DNA of 64,000 bases from Deuterostichococcus epilithicus (taxonomy: Eukaryota > Chlorophyta > Trebouxiophyceae > Prasiolales > Stichococcaceae). The position numbers and the translations under genes are program-made. The notes under the pieces were generated by a model. The model saw only the letters and a program-made list of their open reading frames with translations, was not told the DNA's origin and made no database searches. Positions within the stretch are counted from its first letter, which is position 1. Each line of letters starts with the position of its first letter. Positions 34,458-46,800 of the stretch are shown here, piece by piece. The stretch spans positions 1,302,001 through 1,366,000 of the forward strand of contig JAVTLE010000015.1 of assembly GCA_033439295.1 (NCBI GenBank), read 5' to 3'.

Positions 34458-37400
34458 TCATGAAGCGAGTCGCACGCCAGGTCTCGGAGATTCCCGCGGC
34501 AAAGCTGGCGGCGGCACTTGGAAGTACTTGCCGAACATCTCAACGTAGCCACTCCTCTGAAGACCTTCCGAACCCGAGGCCACATGCTCAAGATGAGCGG
34601 CTGTCAAATTCTGGCAACTTCTGGCAAGGTCCTCCGCCAGGCGAGCCACGAGTTGTAATCGCCAGATGCATATTGCCCTGTGCATGACACAGCGCCTTTA
34701 TTGTTTTTGGCGTCAATATACAGCTATGCATTGATTGATCGGTTGATTCTACGTGTCCATCCCGCCAGCACAGAGCACCACAAATACTGTGGGCAGGTGT
34801 CAGGCTGTGGGGCAAGGCTCACGACGCAAATGAGCGTGCGGTGGAATGCAGGCGCACCATTCGAGCACTGTAAGGTCTTCTTGCTCCACATCCCGGAGGC
34901 CTCCTGCGCTGCCAGGCCGTCCATGACGAGCGGCGCATCAACGTCCAAGTGTCGCACAGCCGTCTCGTTGGTGCAGGCGCGCCACGCAGCTTTGAACCCT
35001 GCCATACTTGTCCCACAGCTGTCTGACTACGTATTTATTTATGTGACGGGCAGGATTGCTTTGCGTACCCAAGCAAACAACTTCTGCAGAGACGCGTTGA
35101 GGTTTGCCGGTGTTGAGTTGCTGACACAATGTGCATCAAGGCCTAGGCCAAAAAAGAGTTTTTTTTGAATTTTTTGATGTGTTTTTTTTGCAGGCGGATA
35201 TGCGCGGCACCAGGCTGGACGGCGGCTCACCTCCATTTGTCATTGGCCTATCGATAAACGGAGCCGCCAGCAGACCAGTTCTGACATCCTCCCACTTCAA
35301 TGCGCTGAACCATGCTGCGCACAAAGCAGCCATGATGTTTGCGTGGCCGGAGAACAACGTGAGCAAACCTTCACAGGTGAAGTCAGAGCCTGCACACAAT
35401 GGCTGCCAGCATGCGCACCGTGAGGATGCCTCTTGTGAGTCTGCTATTGTTGCGCTCCGTCCTCAGCGGGTATTTGAGAGCACGAGCAATGCTCACCTGG
35501 CTGCGTCTCTGGCCTCAACGTGAATTGAGCTACTGTATGCACCAGATGGTCCACAACGTCCCTTGACAGCACATAACCCCTTGCACGCCAACATTTTGAA
35601 AATTTCAAAGGCCAACAGCACAGAGTCGCAGCACTGTACGCCAGAAATGCATGCTTGAGCACATACCAGCCCGCCAAGTACGGTTTGCCCAGCGGCGGAG
35701 ATCCATCCGGCATGGTTTCCCGCGACATGAACCACTTCGATGCTGCACTCAAGAGGAGAGCTTTGTGGGCAAGTGTCAGAACATTTACAACCAACTTTCT
35801 TTAATAAGTGACGACTCAACATCTGCCGCGGTCATGCAAAAGGGAACCACCACCAGCTTGCCTGGATCTCGGACGGGCCAAAAGCCATGAGGATTCTCGA
35901 GGCACCCCAGATAGAGCTTCCTATCCCACACGCGGCCTGTCACAGGATTCTGCACAACCAGATCAGCCCAAGTGTTATCAACAACCATTGCTGCGCCGAC
36001 AACATTGGGCATGAAGCAAACGCTTTGCATCTTGCGTCAAGCAGCTTGGGAGGCCAGTCGGCACTTGTCACCTGGACGGCCTTGAGGACGTTTTGCATCC
36101 TCACATAGCAGTCGTCGTCGGTCTTGAGGACATGCGTCCAGCCACTCTGCAAGCTGGTGGCATACTCCAGCATGCGAACCTGTTGTGCACAACCGTATTC
36201 TCGCATAAACAGGCCTCGCATAAACAGGCTGGTCATAAGCAGGGTGCGTATGACACAGCAGTATATCATGCATCAAAGCCCAGCATGATATGCCATGAGA
36301 TGCTGCGTACCACGATCTCTCTGTGCCGATGCGACCGCCATGCATCTGATGGAAGAACTTCAGCATCCCCAGTTCAAGAGCAAACAATGCGAGGAAGCGT
36401 GGCATCACCGTCTTGTTGGGTAGATTGTCATAGGCGTCCTCACCCCGAAGCATCACCAGGTCATCGTGCCGCCTCGCCTCTTCCTGCGTGTGCACCATAC
36501 AGTGATTGGGGGCTGCGCTGGGTGCTGATATGAACATCTATACATCTTCATGTGGCCCGGTCCTTTGCTCTTTTCCCTTGTGTCTGACGATATAACGCGT
36601 GGCAGTCTCATCAGTTACCTGGCATTGCGCATCAGATTGTCCGCTCGAGACCGATGCCCACCTGGAGCAAAGTATGCGCCTTTTGCTGCATAGCAGCTGC
36701 GGCATGGGTGTTGCCCCCGACGGCTGGCTGCGCCAGGAAGAAGCGGATGTCCATATCAGGGTACAGAGCTCGTGCATGCTCGGCCCAGGTGCGGCGAATT
36801 GCTGCCCGCCGCTCTTGGCTCTGCCACAATACAGCCACCTTCTGTGGTCAGCTGCAGCAAAGAAGATGCCATAATGCAGGCAGTGTCGACAGCACACTGG
36901 CCCCAGGAAGCCTTTCGTGTGGCATGAGGCTGTGAAGTGCGCACCAATGTCGTGCAGCATGCACTCATGACGCCAACCAGAAACTTGACTGGCGGCTGCT
37001 CTGCTGAAGCCTCGTCCAAACGAGCCAGGACCTGCACAGTCAGAGTCTACTTACAAACGTACCAAGGAAATGTGTTCTTGTAAAATAGTATTCACTTGGC
37101 GTCAAACCGTGCATCACTGCATATCCTTGAAGGAGCCATAGGCCACGTCAGGGAGCGCATCTTGAGAGTAAAGGCCGCACCGATGCTGACCATGCTGCAG
37201 AATTCGTAGCGTTGGCGGCAGGAGCATGCGCCAGACTCGAGGCAAGCGCTCCTGCAGTCAGCCACCTGCTGTGCTGCAGGCCAGTTTTGCTGCCGGGCGC
37301 GCGCGCCCTCTGCACGGGTGTTACGCCGCCTCCATCAGCAGAATGCTGCTGCAGCAGCAGGGTGCGTCGCTGCTCCGCTGGCTGCTGCGGCAGTCGAACA

Positions 37401-37874
37401 TTTAGTGCATCAAAGAGACGCACGCGCAGACCTGCGAACAGGAGCGAGGAGCAGACCTCATGACTGACAGCAGCTGGGAACTGTTCGTATACGACCGCAG
37501 ATAGGTTCGTAGGTGACAGCCATCACCATGCTCGAAGCTGCCCAGGCTCACCGGACACAGCGAACTCTATATCTGGCTCCATGGGCTCAGCAGACTGCAC
37601 AATGAAGGCATTTCAGAACCAGACACACTTTGCGAAGGCTGCTCGCAGGCATAATGCAGGAGTCAGTTTCCTGCATGTGGGCATTGGCAGCCATGTAAAC
37701 CTGGTGCCAGCCAGGCTTTGTTGCTGCCGCCGCGGCGCATGTCGAGCGGCTGCATATGCCAGACCCGAACACGCCAACCGCAGCCCAACCGCTGTGCAGC
37801 GCCAGCGAGCACAGCACCAGAGTGGTGGCGGCAGTCAGACTGATCGTGAGGCAGCCACGTGTGCTAACAGACAT
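34458..37874 (-). CDS. GT31 beta-1,3-galactosyltransferase-like, type II Golgi membrane protein
   Basis: Thirteen exons, 5' to 3': 37701-37874, 37552-37594, 37181-37431, 36945-37031, 36662-36841, 36409-36483, 36072-36179, 35862-35949, 35667-35742, 35497-35579, 35231-35314, 34823-34998, 34458-34556; 507 residues. A signal-anchor helix (GCLTISLTAATTLVLCSLAL) starts at residue 8, followed by a stem and the GT31 catalytic domain: KFLVGVMS, QERRAAIRRTW, LRGEDAYDNLPNKT, LKTDDDCYVR (metal/nucleotide-sugar DDD motif), VRDPASKWFMSRETMP, YLAGWGYVLSRDVV and KWEDVRTG (conserved ED-V-x-x-G). The enzyme should transfer galactose or a related sugar from UDP-sugar in the Golgi lumen. The intron after exon 8 has a consensus GC donor (CAG, then GCAAGC at 35861). 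The first exon and the last two are less certain than the core. Confidence 0.87.
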
Positions 37875-38378
37875 GCGTGCCGGCACCCACGTCCTGCATT
37901 TTCGGTCAGGCGAGTTCCGGCGCTGCCAGCTCTGTGGTGACATCGTTGCCAGCACTCCACAGCCCACCTCACATGACCAGATTCGCTTGGAGGCTTCCGA
38001 TCCAACGAAAATCCAACTTCATTGGATGAACCCGCCTTAGACCACCACTGGCACAACTCTCTTGATTCGATCTGACTGCCCCTCGCGCACACATTTTTGG
38101 CAAGTCTGTACACCTTTGCGCAAGCAAACAACTTGATCTCCATCGCCACAGTTTATTTCTTTGGCGGAGACCGCAACACGTGCTGGTTCGGTCAATCCAA
38201 ACTTGTGTGGATGCCCCAGGGCGAGGAAGCTACCTGTCTAATATGCTGCATGCGGTCGGTGCTACTGTCCCCGCAACTAAGGAAACGTGAACCAAACTGG
38301 GTGGAATGCACTCAGGCGGGGTCGGCCAAGCAGCATGCACACAATGCGGTCGGCGGTTTAATGAAGTCTCACAGGCTG
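37875..38378. other. Intergenic; no supported gene
   Basis: About 0.5 kb between two minus-strand genes, presumably the promoter of the glycosyltransferase gene and the 3' UTR of the IGPS-like gene. Nothing else is recognisable. Confidence 0.4.
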
Positions 38379-40195
38379 TCACTCTTCACCAAGCAGGATG
38401 TCCAGGACCTCTTGGAGCACCGCTTCTTCTTTCCCCAATCCGCTCTCTGCACTCCAGACCGCTGACAACTCCTGTAGGTTCTGCTCGCAAAAATCTGCTC
38501 TAAGGAACACAGCATCCGCATTGGCGCTCAACGCTCTCCTGACATCCTTGAGGCTCCTGCAACAGCCAGATGCACTCGCTGAGCTGTGCCAACACGAGCT
38601 CGAGCATGTTTCAAGCGCAGGATAATTCGACAAGCAGGGTCACCTGACGCCGACGAGGGTCATGTTTCCGAATGGCTGCCCCGTCACGAGCGCCTCTGCA
38701 ATCTGGGCTGCTACTGACGGCATGCTGAGTGACAGCCCGACGGCAATGTTTATCGCGACGAAGGGCACCCCCCACTGCTCCACGGCATCACTTTCTTGCT
38801 TGTTGACGACCTGGTGTTTGGTGCCAGAGTCAGCATTGGCTACGTTTGAACGGTGGGATTTTTGTAAAAATGCATTTTTTCCTGCATGTCAGTCAGCATG
38901 TGGGCGCAGGCACGTGCAACGGCCCCGCCTCACCTCCACGGGAGCTTCAAGTCCAAGCGCTGACGCGAAGCTGCTGAGGATCGCTGCACAGGAGAAACCA
39001 CACACATCATGCCATCAGCGCTACGTTGTGAGCTCAGCAGCCAGCACACTCTGCTCGAAGGCAACACCCTGTCAGCCGCCCACGGGCTGGACAGGCCCAC
39101 AGCAGGAACTTCGCACCACCCAGTACCTGTGCCTTCGCCTGTGACGGACGTGATCACGCCCAGCACGCCTGCAGCGCCAGCCTCCTGCAGCACCCACGAT
39201 GTGGTGGTCTTAGCAGCCACCATGCACAGCTCAGCAATTCCTCAGCTACCCCCAGGCTTGAGATCCTGGACACCAGCTGCCCCGACATTTCAAGATGCAG
39301 GTGAAAGATGATTTGTCTCTGTTGTTCCCGCGTGGACTGACCTTGGCATCCACGATCTGGAGCGGGTGCAGGAACCAGTCTCGTGCCAGCACGGGCGCCT
39401 GGCCCCGCGCCGCCTGGCACACCGCAAACAGGTCTGCCAGGCCTGCAGGTGCTCATGCCACACGGCTCGGAGCCTTGCTCGAACACGACTGTGCTGATCG
39501 CATTGATCGCGTGGCAGATGAAGATGCCGGTGCACTAATGTGCAGTTGCAGTGGCATGAAACGCCGTCAAAATGTGTGCAGTTGGAATGCTGCGGCAGGC
39601 ACGGTTCTCCCACAGGGTTTAGAGGACCTTCACCTGAGGGCGTGGCCTCCGAGTCTGTTGGGAGCACGATGGCGTCGGCGCCCGCGGCCAGCATCACCCT
39701 CGCCGCGTCCGCCAGCTGCTGCGGAGTGGCGATGCCCCCGCCGCGGCGCACCTCCGCCAGCACGGCGGGCCGGCCCTGCTGCGCCCGCAGCTCCTGTCGC
39801 ACATGCCCTGTCTCGCGTCAGCCTCAGCCTCCAAGAAGGCCCTAGGGCTTCTGAATCACCGTTCAGAGGATTGAGCCAGTAGCTGCTTGAGCATGCTCAA
39901 CTGTGCACCCGTTGCAGTCCGCAAACAACACTGGAGTGACGAGTGATGAGCACAGCCCGCACCCGCAACATCCAGGCATAGCCAGATGTGCAGCAGATGT
40001 GCGGGCGCCGACTCTGGGTCCTCAAGCGAGGGTGTTCGAAGCACGGCACTGCTCACGCTGATGAGGCGGGTCAGACGGAAGTCGGACTCTGACTCTGCGC
40101 GCTGCTCCTGGCTCTCCACCGCGCTCTGCAGCTGTTCCTCCAGCGACTCGGTGCCCAGCTCCTCCAGCCGCGCCTGCAGCTGCCGCGTCTTCCGC
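38379..40195 (-). CDS. Degenerate indole-3-glycerol-phosphate-synthase-like TIM barrel (5' end unresolved)
   Basis: Supported exons, 5' to 3': 39963-40195, 39634-39807, 39342-39442, 39139-39184, 38934-38983, 38644-38810, 38379-38556; phases agree. A helical stretch (KTRQLQARLEELGTESLEE) precedes a barrel whose order matches IGPS: GRPAVLAEVRR, MLAAGADAIVLPTDSE, QAPVLARDWFLHPLQIVDAK, EAGAAGVLGVITSVTA, SALGLEAPVE, GVPFVAINIAVG, GNMTLVGVRSLKDV and ADAVFLRADF. IGPS makes indoleglycerol phosphate in tryptophan synthesis. Here both catalytic lysines appear replaced by Arg (AEVRR; ARDW) and the GESG loop is lost, so ordinary TrpC activity is unlikely. Plants and algae have IGPS-like relatives of unknown role. 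The intron after the 46-base exon uses a GC donor (ACAG then GCGAAG). At least one upstream exon with the start codon is missing from this model. Confidence 0.65.
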
Positions 40196-41218
40196 CTGCG
40201 GCGACGGCAGTGAAACTGGTGCACTGGTCCGGCCCGGGCTGCGCACGGCGGCAGCGCAGCTAGCGGCGGTGCTCTGCAGGCAGCGAGACTACGAGATCTG
40301 GAGTGGGATAGAAGCTGCTACCGAGTGCTGCCAAATGGTGCTCATGTACGGCATGTTACTCGTACTTAATCGTAGCCCCAAGGGCATTGCCGGCTGCTGG
40401 TGCTTCCTCCTCGCCACTAGCGCAGACGCGCAGCCCCCACCGCCTGCCTGTCTGTTGCCTGTGAAGTTCAGGGAATGGTGCAGCATCAGGACTGCTTCAG
40501 AATGTGTCAGGAATTTTCTTCAAGTTCCAATCCCGATGCTGGGTCATCATGCCGGCGGCCAACTCACCGCAGCGCCCTGATCCGTAAGGTGACAGGCTGC
40601 CATGAGGTGCTGGCCTCCGTCCTATCTCGACATTGGGCATGTACACGTTGCAGCATGCTGTTCGGTGTCATTGCAGGGGTTCTAATTCAACCTTTGGACC
40701 CAGTCTGTTGCCGCAGTTTGTTGCCGCAGTCACCTGTTCACACCCAGATGCAAGCAGGCGTCCGGGTTGTCGAATGTGCATCAACGGTTATGGATAGGTC
40801 AACCACTGCGTTTATGGATTATGGCAACGAGGCGCGACGATCGTGCACACAGGTTTTGGAACATCAGCTGACGGAGGAAACAACGACCCCTGATGTGAGT
40901 ACGCAATTTGCATTTGCACAACATCAGGACACGCTATCTATTTATGTCCTTCTTTAGCACTTGTGGCGGCCGTAGCTGATGCGCTTACATCAGTCGCAGT
41001 GCTCATGAACGAGGGTGCACCCAACAGTCTGTGAGCAGTCCATCAGCAGCTCGAAAGCTGGAACATCACTTTGACTCCAAACTTTGACGGTGAGGTATGT
41101 CATGAGCTTTCACGTTCCTATCGCGAGCCGTTTTGTCTTGCAGACTTTCCTGCCTGCAGTGCGCCATTTGCTCGACGCACTGCTTCACATCTTCGACCTG
41201 CCACACTCATGGACTTCA
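40196..41218. other. Unresolved region with 5' exon(s) of the IGPS-like gene and a divergent promoter
   Basis: The IGPS-like gene must begin upstream of 40195 on the minus strand. Candidate starts lie around 40250-40490, but none is joined securely. A plus-strand frame at 40475-40957 has no recognisable motif and weak codon bias. The right part should contain the promoter of the small membrane-protein gene. Confidence 0.35.
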
Positions 41219-42137
41219 ATGTACACGTTCAGGACAGTGAGGGGCATGGCAACAGGGGTTGCTGCCGGCGGCAGGTCACGGCCTGTTATGGGAATCGGCA
41301 CGGCCAGAGCGCCCGCAGAGGCGGTGGACTGGGACAAGGAAGCTCGCAAGTGCGTGTGTTCCTCTTACGGTTCACCATTTGGTTGCTACCACCTGCCGAT
41401 CGTCATCACCGAACGCATCTGTGCTGCTCCTGGGATTGCCCTGCCGCACGCACCTCTGCCAGTGGCAAATAAACCTTGACAGCCGCGATTGCGCCCATGC
41501 GCAGGAAGCGGGGGTTGCAGCTGACGATGCTGGGCCTTACGCTCATCTTTGGCGCACTAGCTCTGGCCGGACGCTGGCGCGAGACGCTGCCGGCGGACAG
41601 TCAGTTGCGGCAAGCGCTGGGGGCGGCTGCAGCCTTCTGGTGAGCAACCTTGCCCACGTTGTGTGCAGGCAACGGGGCTGGTCGATTCCCAGGAGATGCA
41701 GGACACCCAGGTTCAGCACTTTAGTCGTGAAAGCCTTTCGGAGTTGAAGCATCCGCTGTACCTACAGAAATTGGAGTCTTTGATCTTAGACTTCTGCAAC
41801 TCCGCTGCTGTCCATCTCAGATCCGCAAGCCTACCCTTTGGCAACGCACGGGTCTCTTGCTTCGCAATTGTTTCGGTTCCTGCTGCATGGCCATCGCAAC
41901 AGCGCCCAGAAGCAACAGCTACTTTTCTGGCGCAGGACGGTGCTGGTGCTGCGGCTTTTGTGGTCGTTGGTTTGGTTCCCGTCAGCGGCACCAGCCCGGG
42001 TGCCGGCCGCGGGCGATGGCGGTCCGGCAGCTGGCGGCAACGGCGCTGACGGCGACAGCGGCAGCAGCAGCGACGAGAGTGACGCCGCGGGGGCTGGCAA
42101 GGCGCAGCGGCGTCGCCGGGTGCGGCGGGAGACGTGA
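41219..42137 (+). CDS. Small two-helix membrane protein of unknown function
   Basis: Three exons (41219-41349, 41505-41639, 41936-42137) join in phase 2 twice and give 155 residues. The N-terminus (YTFRTVRGMATGVAAGG...) is Arg/Gly/Ala-rich and could be an organelle-targeting peptide. Then come RPVMGIGTARAPAEAVDWDKEARKK, a first hydrophobic helix (LQLTMLGLTLIFGALALAG), a short loop (RWRETLPADSQLRQAL), a second helix (GAAAAFWTVLVLRLLWSLVW) and a Gly/Ser/acidic tail ending RRRRVRRET. The clean phase chain and the hydrophobic hairpin that emerges only after splicing support a real gene. I do not recognise the family. ATG 41219 is tentative; Met codons at 41246 or upstream are alternatives. Confidence 0.55.
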
Positions 42138-43876
42138 GAAGACGTCTGTTGAGGCTCCGTCGCCTGGCGGGCGGCTGCAGGTTTCTGCAGCCGTCTGCTA
42201 ATACAAGGGAACCAGTCATGTCTGGAAACCCGTTCGAGTTAGTGAGATGGAAGAATCTGTGCGAATCGGGCGTGAACATGCGGTGAGCTGAGCACAGAAC
42301 GGCTTTTTTGTACTTGGCGTGTACAGGCGCCAATTGCTTTGCAACGGCACAAGCAGCCACAGTGTGATGCACAACCGCAAGAATATAGGCTTTGCCTGCA
42401 TCCACGAAGTCTGGAGCAATTATGATCTCGTGCTTCAGCGAGCGAATACATACTGCAAGTCATCCAGTGGCGTGCCTGCGGCAGGACACGATGGGTCAGC
42501 CAGCTGTTGTGCGTCTGAATCGCCTGACCAGAGATGATGATCGATACAGATGAAAGCGCTTTCCAAGAAGCGATGCAGATAAGTGAGACAACACGGACTG
42601 TCTCTTGTTCACCACTGCGATCCGCACCTGCAGGAGACGATTTCTGCTTTGGCTCCACCTCGCGGTATGACACGTGACTGAGCTAATTCACTGCTCTCCT
42701 GGAGACTTTGGCGACTGCTAAAGCATGCGAGGCGCAGTTCTTCGCGAGCTGCGGGTCCAGCGTTGAGCGGATGGCAACTCCGTCTGCTTGCAGGATCAAC
42801 ACGCCAAGCACGACTGGCAGAATGGAGAAATGTTTGATCGTCTTCTCGACTTAGGCGAGAGACATGGCTGGGCGAGAGTCTGGGAGGCGAGGGAAAGCCT
42901 CGGCTGTGTTCCGGCAAGTGCTCGCGCGTTTTCGCTGAAATGGGTTTTATCAAAGTTGGCCTCAGGAAATCTATACATGGCCACTGCGCAGAGATTCTTT
43001 GCTCCGGAACGACCTGCAGCCCAGCCACTCAGTCAGACGCTTTCGGGATCATATCCAGCAGCCTTGGCGCAAGTCAAGTGTTAGCTCGTACGCCGGAACC
43101 TGGCTTCACTCTACATAGAGGCGTGCCGGTGGCTAACATGTCTAAAGCAAACAAGGCTGGGTGTTGCGGCCAGTTATGCGATATTTCCCTGAGGCTCTCA
43201 GGGTTCAGCCACCTTCTGGAGGTCTCCATTCGCTTGCAGATGCCAGGTATTCACCTGAGCTACGAGTAAATATTTGGTATTTGCGTCAAGCAACGCTCGT
43301 TCGCCCAGGTTGCAGCAATGATCAGTAGGTACTTGGAGACAATGCTGCACGACAGGGCACCCAAAACTCTTCAGTGCACGAAAATAAGCGTGTCTGAAAC
43401 CTTCCACCAAGAATCGAGTTTCCAACTGCCGCTGCGGCTTGCCAAAGGCCGGCAAGCCGCCGCCAGCACCACACACAGGTCGCCCTAAATCCTAAATGAA
43501 AGCGAAGTTCAATGCCGACCAAGTGTCGTGTTGATAAGCCCTCCACCACGCTTCCCCTGCAAGTGCTGCCAGCAAAGTGGCATGCAGCACACATTGGGCA
43601 CGCCGTACTCTTGTCACAATCCCCACGCCAGTGGGCAGAAAGCTGGTGGCCACTCACGACGAGGCGTCGCCAGAGGAGTCCAGTGCCGATGCCAGCTCCT
43701 TCGAGCCGTAGACGCTGCCGTTGCTGCCATGGCCATTGCCATTCGGCAGCACCGAGCGCGGCGACTGCTGCGGCGACGGCGTCCGGTACCCCAGCTGCAG
43801 AGGGAAGGCCCAAGTTCAAGTGAGTGTGTTGCACAACAAGCAGCTGATTGGTCACGGCCATAACGCACACAGGCCT
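42138..43876. other. Convergent intergenic region; no supported gene
   Basis: About 1.7 kb between two stop codons, the longest unexplained gap between converging genes here. Frames of 90-230 codons occur on both strands (for example 42609-43084 and 43322-43870), but none shows family motifs, splice-linked partners or consistent GC-rich third positions. Confidence 0.4.
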
Positions 43877-46800
43877 TCAAAGCGCGCCATGTCTTCTCAG
43901 AATGGCATGCAAGTCATCGCAGGTGCAGGAGCCCACCAGCTGGTTGGCCTTGATCTCCTCGGACACATGCTTGGGAACCAGGGACTCCCAAAGCGGCGTG
44001 CCCGCCCGGATGCTCTCCGTCACCGCCTTGCTCACGTCGCCATGCATCAGCAGCTCCCTGCGCCGAGGAGCAGGCGGTCGGATGATACCAGAGAGCGGCT
44101 GGACTCTTCGATCCAATCCGCTTGCTTGCTGTGGACCAACACGCCAGGGACAGGCGCCAGGCACTGAGGCCTCTGTGCACCTTATGGGAGAGACAAGCAA
44201 AGGGGGAGGAGAGAGCAAACTCACTTGTTGTAGTTGGTGATGGGCACCAGGGTGCCGCGCCCGCGGATGTAGTCAAACAGCTTCTGCACCGACGGCGCCA
44301 CGGTCACCGTGTCCACGCCCTCCAGCTCGCCGGTCGCCTCGTTGATGGTGGGGTACACGAAGATCTTGAGGTCGAACTTGAGCAGGCGGCCGAAGCCCTC
44401 CAAGATGCCGCCGTCCAGGTCCGCATAGTGGCGCTCCGAAAACAGCTCCTGCGGCGGCATGGCAAGGTGTGAGTGGTGGAAACAGCTAGCAGCGTAGATC
44501 TGGGGGACGCGGAGCAAGGCAGAAGGGCTGTCGCCGTCCAGGTCCAGGCCAGCACAGGTAGCGCACCACCTGCGGCGGAGCAGAAGCAGGGCTCTGGATG
44601 ACGATGAGAGCATCCAGAACGCAGGACTTCTCAGAAAGAAGGTGGGAACATAAGTAGTCGCCGTCGAGGACTGCACAGTGGCGCTCCCAAAACAACTCCT
44701 GCGGCGGCCTGGCCGAAGCAACGAGGACCAACGGCCAAAAGGAGTGGCGTCAGATGGGACTGAGGAGGCACAAAGAGGCTGCCAGGTTCACATTACAGCA
44801 CCCCAGAAACATGGTCTCACGGAGGTGTGGCAGGACAATGAAGAGGACGAAGGAATGATACTGAATGAACAGCGTTAGACGCAGTTCGAACAGAGACTGC
44901 CAAGGTGCTGTGACGCAATAAGGGACAGGACAGGAGGTAACAAGGCACAGTGACATTGCCGGTGACATTCAAGCAGCAAGGCAGCCGGGTGACGCAGCAG
45001 GCAAGGTGGCAGGCGAGCTGGCAGCCGATTAGGAGCGCGCACCCGGAGCGAGGGCACGCCCATGGTGATTACGATGGACTGGTTGGTGTGCGTCGAGATG
45101 TAGCTGGCCAGCTTGAAGTAGCGCCGGAAGTTGGACAGCAGCACCGTGTACCTGCGCCACGGCACTACACCCTATCGAGAGCCATGTCGGAGACCCTGTA
45201 CACCCCCACGACCCTCGGTCGAAAGGCTGCCGTGGCTTGAGAGGCAGCTGGCTGCTGCGCTCCCAGCTGCGCCGCCTCCAGGACCATGAGGGATGCTTTG
45301 GATGCCCAAAGTAGTTCAAACGGCACTGACATGCACGAAACCTCCGGCCTCACGGAGAATGTGACAAAGACACGGCTCCGAGCAGTGTGCCACGAGCCAC
45401 CATTGCAGAGCGGGTCGGGATCGCAGACGCACCCCATGGTGGACAGCGCGTCGATGCGCTGGATGAAGGCGTCCATCTGAATGCCCTTGTCGCTGGTCCA
45501 GTCCAGCAGGTCGCCGCCCTGATCAGTGGGGCGTGGAGGTGAGATGCCGCTGCTGGAAATGACAGTGTGCCTTCCGTTGTCAGCCATCGCCAGCACGCCA
45601 GTAGTGGGGCATCTGAACTCCCGGCAGTGACCCTGAATCTCTCGGGACAGATACGCTGCAGCGGTGCATGCCAACAGAGTCCTGTGTTGAAGGCCAAGCC
45701 ACAAGCGGAGGCGGCGACGCGGCGTCGCGCCGCATCGCTCATTTGCAGAGCCTCATGCACAGCGGGCGCACCTCCATCATGTCACGGGTGGTCATCTCCA
45801 GCAGCACCATCGTGTCGTCCCGGAACACGCACTCGTCATATGTGTCAGCCACCTGCGAGCGATGGCATTGGGGGCGCTTGATTAAAACATTTATCCCCTG
45901 ACGGCATTGCATTGGCCCCAGCACTGTCTAGCCAGGCGCTGCAAGCAGGAGTGCGATGGCGCGAGCCGACTGCGACTTGCCACATCCCTGTCTGCAGTCT
46001 TGAGTTCCAAGAGCATGAGCTGGTGCTGGCGAGCTGGTGCTGCCGCCTTGAGCCGGCAGCAGTCGGCTCCACCCCAAACGACCAAGCTTGTGCGCGACGG
46101 ACCAGTGCACGTTGGACAAAACAGCCGCACCGAGTTGACCTGATCGTACTCGGACTCGCAGAAGAACTGGCTGGCGGCGCCCTGCAGCATGTCGTTGTGC
46201 AGCAGCGTGAACGGTCGGAAGCGCCCCCGCACCAGCATCACGTTCTTCTTGCGCCTGCGGGGTGGCATGCCAGCGGCTGAGGCGCCCCTGACAGCGGTCG
46301 AAGTAGGCGGAACGGGCAGCAGCCAGGCGCTCGCCCGTGGTTGTGGCGATTCACAGGTTGCATTGCACAGGGTGACAGGGATGCAGAGTCGCCAATGCCA
46401 ACAGCAAGAAAATGAGTGAGCAGGCCAGGGCACTCACAGCGTCTCATGCGGGATGAGCATCGATCCTGTGCGCGTGACACACAACACTCGTCATGCTCAG
46501 GACGGCTCAGCCGTCAGGCGGGTTGCTGCCCAGCATGCGATGTATGACACGCTGTGCAGGGGGAGCATGGCGGGCCATGCGATGTGCCACCGTTCAGCAG
46601 CCGTCACTCTGTTTTGCACCTTGTGGCGAGAAGAGCGCTGCATCACACAGGCCCTTCTGCACGAGCGTGAGCGCCGCAAAGCGGTTGTCCACATGCTCGA
46701 AATCCGGCCCGCTGAAGTCGACAAGGTCCACCTGCAGTGCGCGCGGCAGAGCCTTGTGAGCGGCGGCCATGCCTCTTGAGTGCCACCTGCTGTGGGACGC

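Noticed and set aside
42609-43870. Overlapping 90-180 codon frames on both strands
   Set aside because: No motif, no splice-linked partner and mixed codon bias; treated as intergenic.
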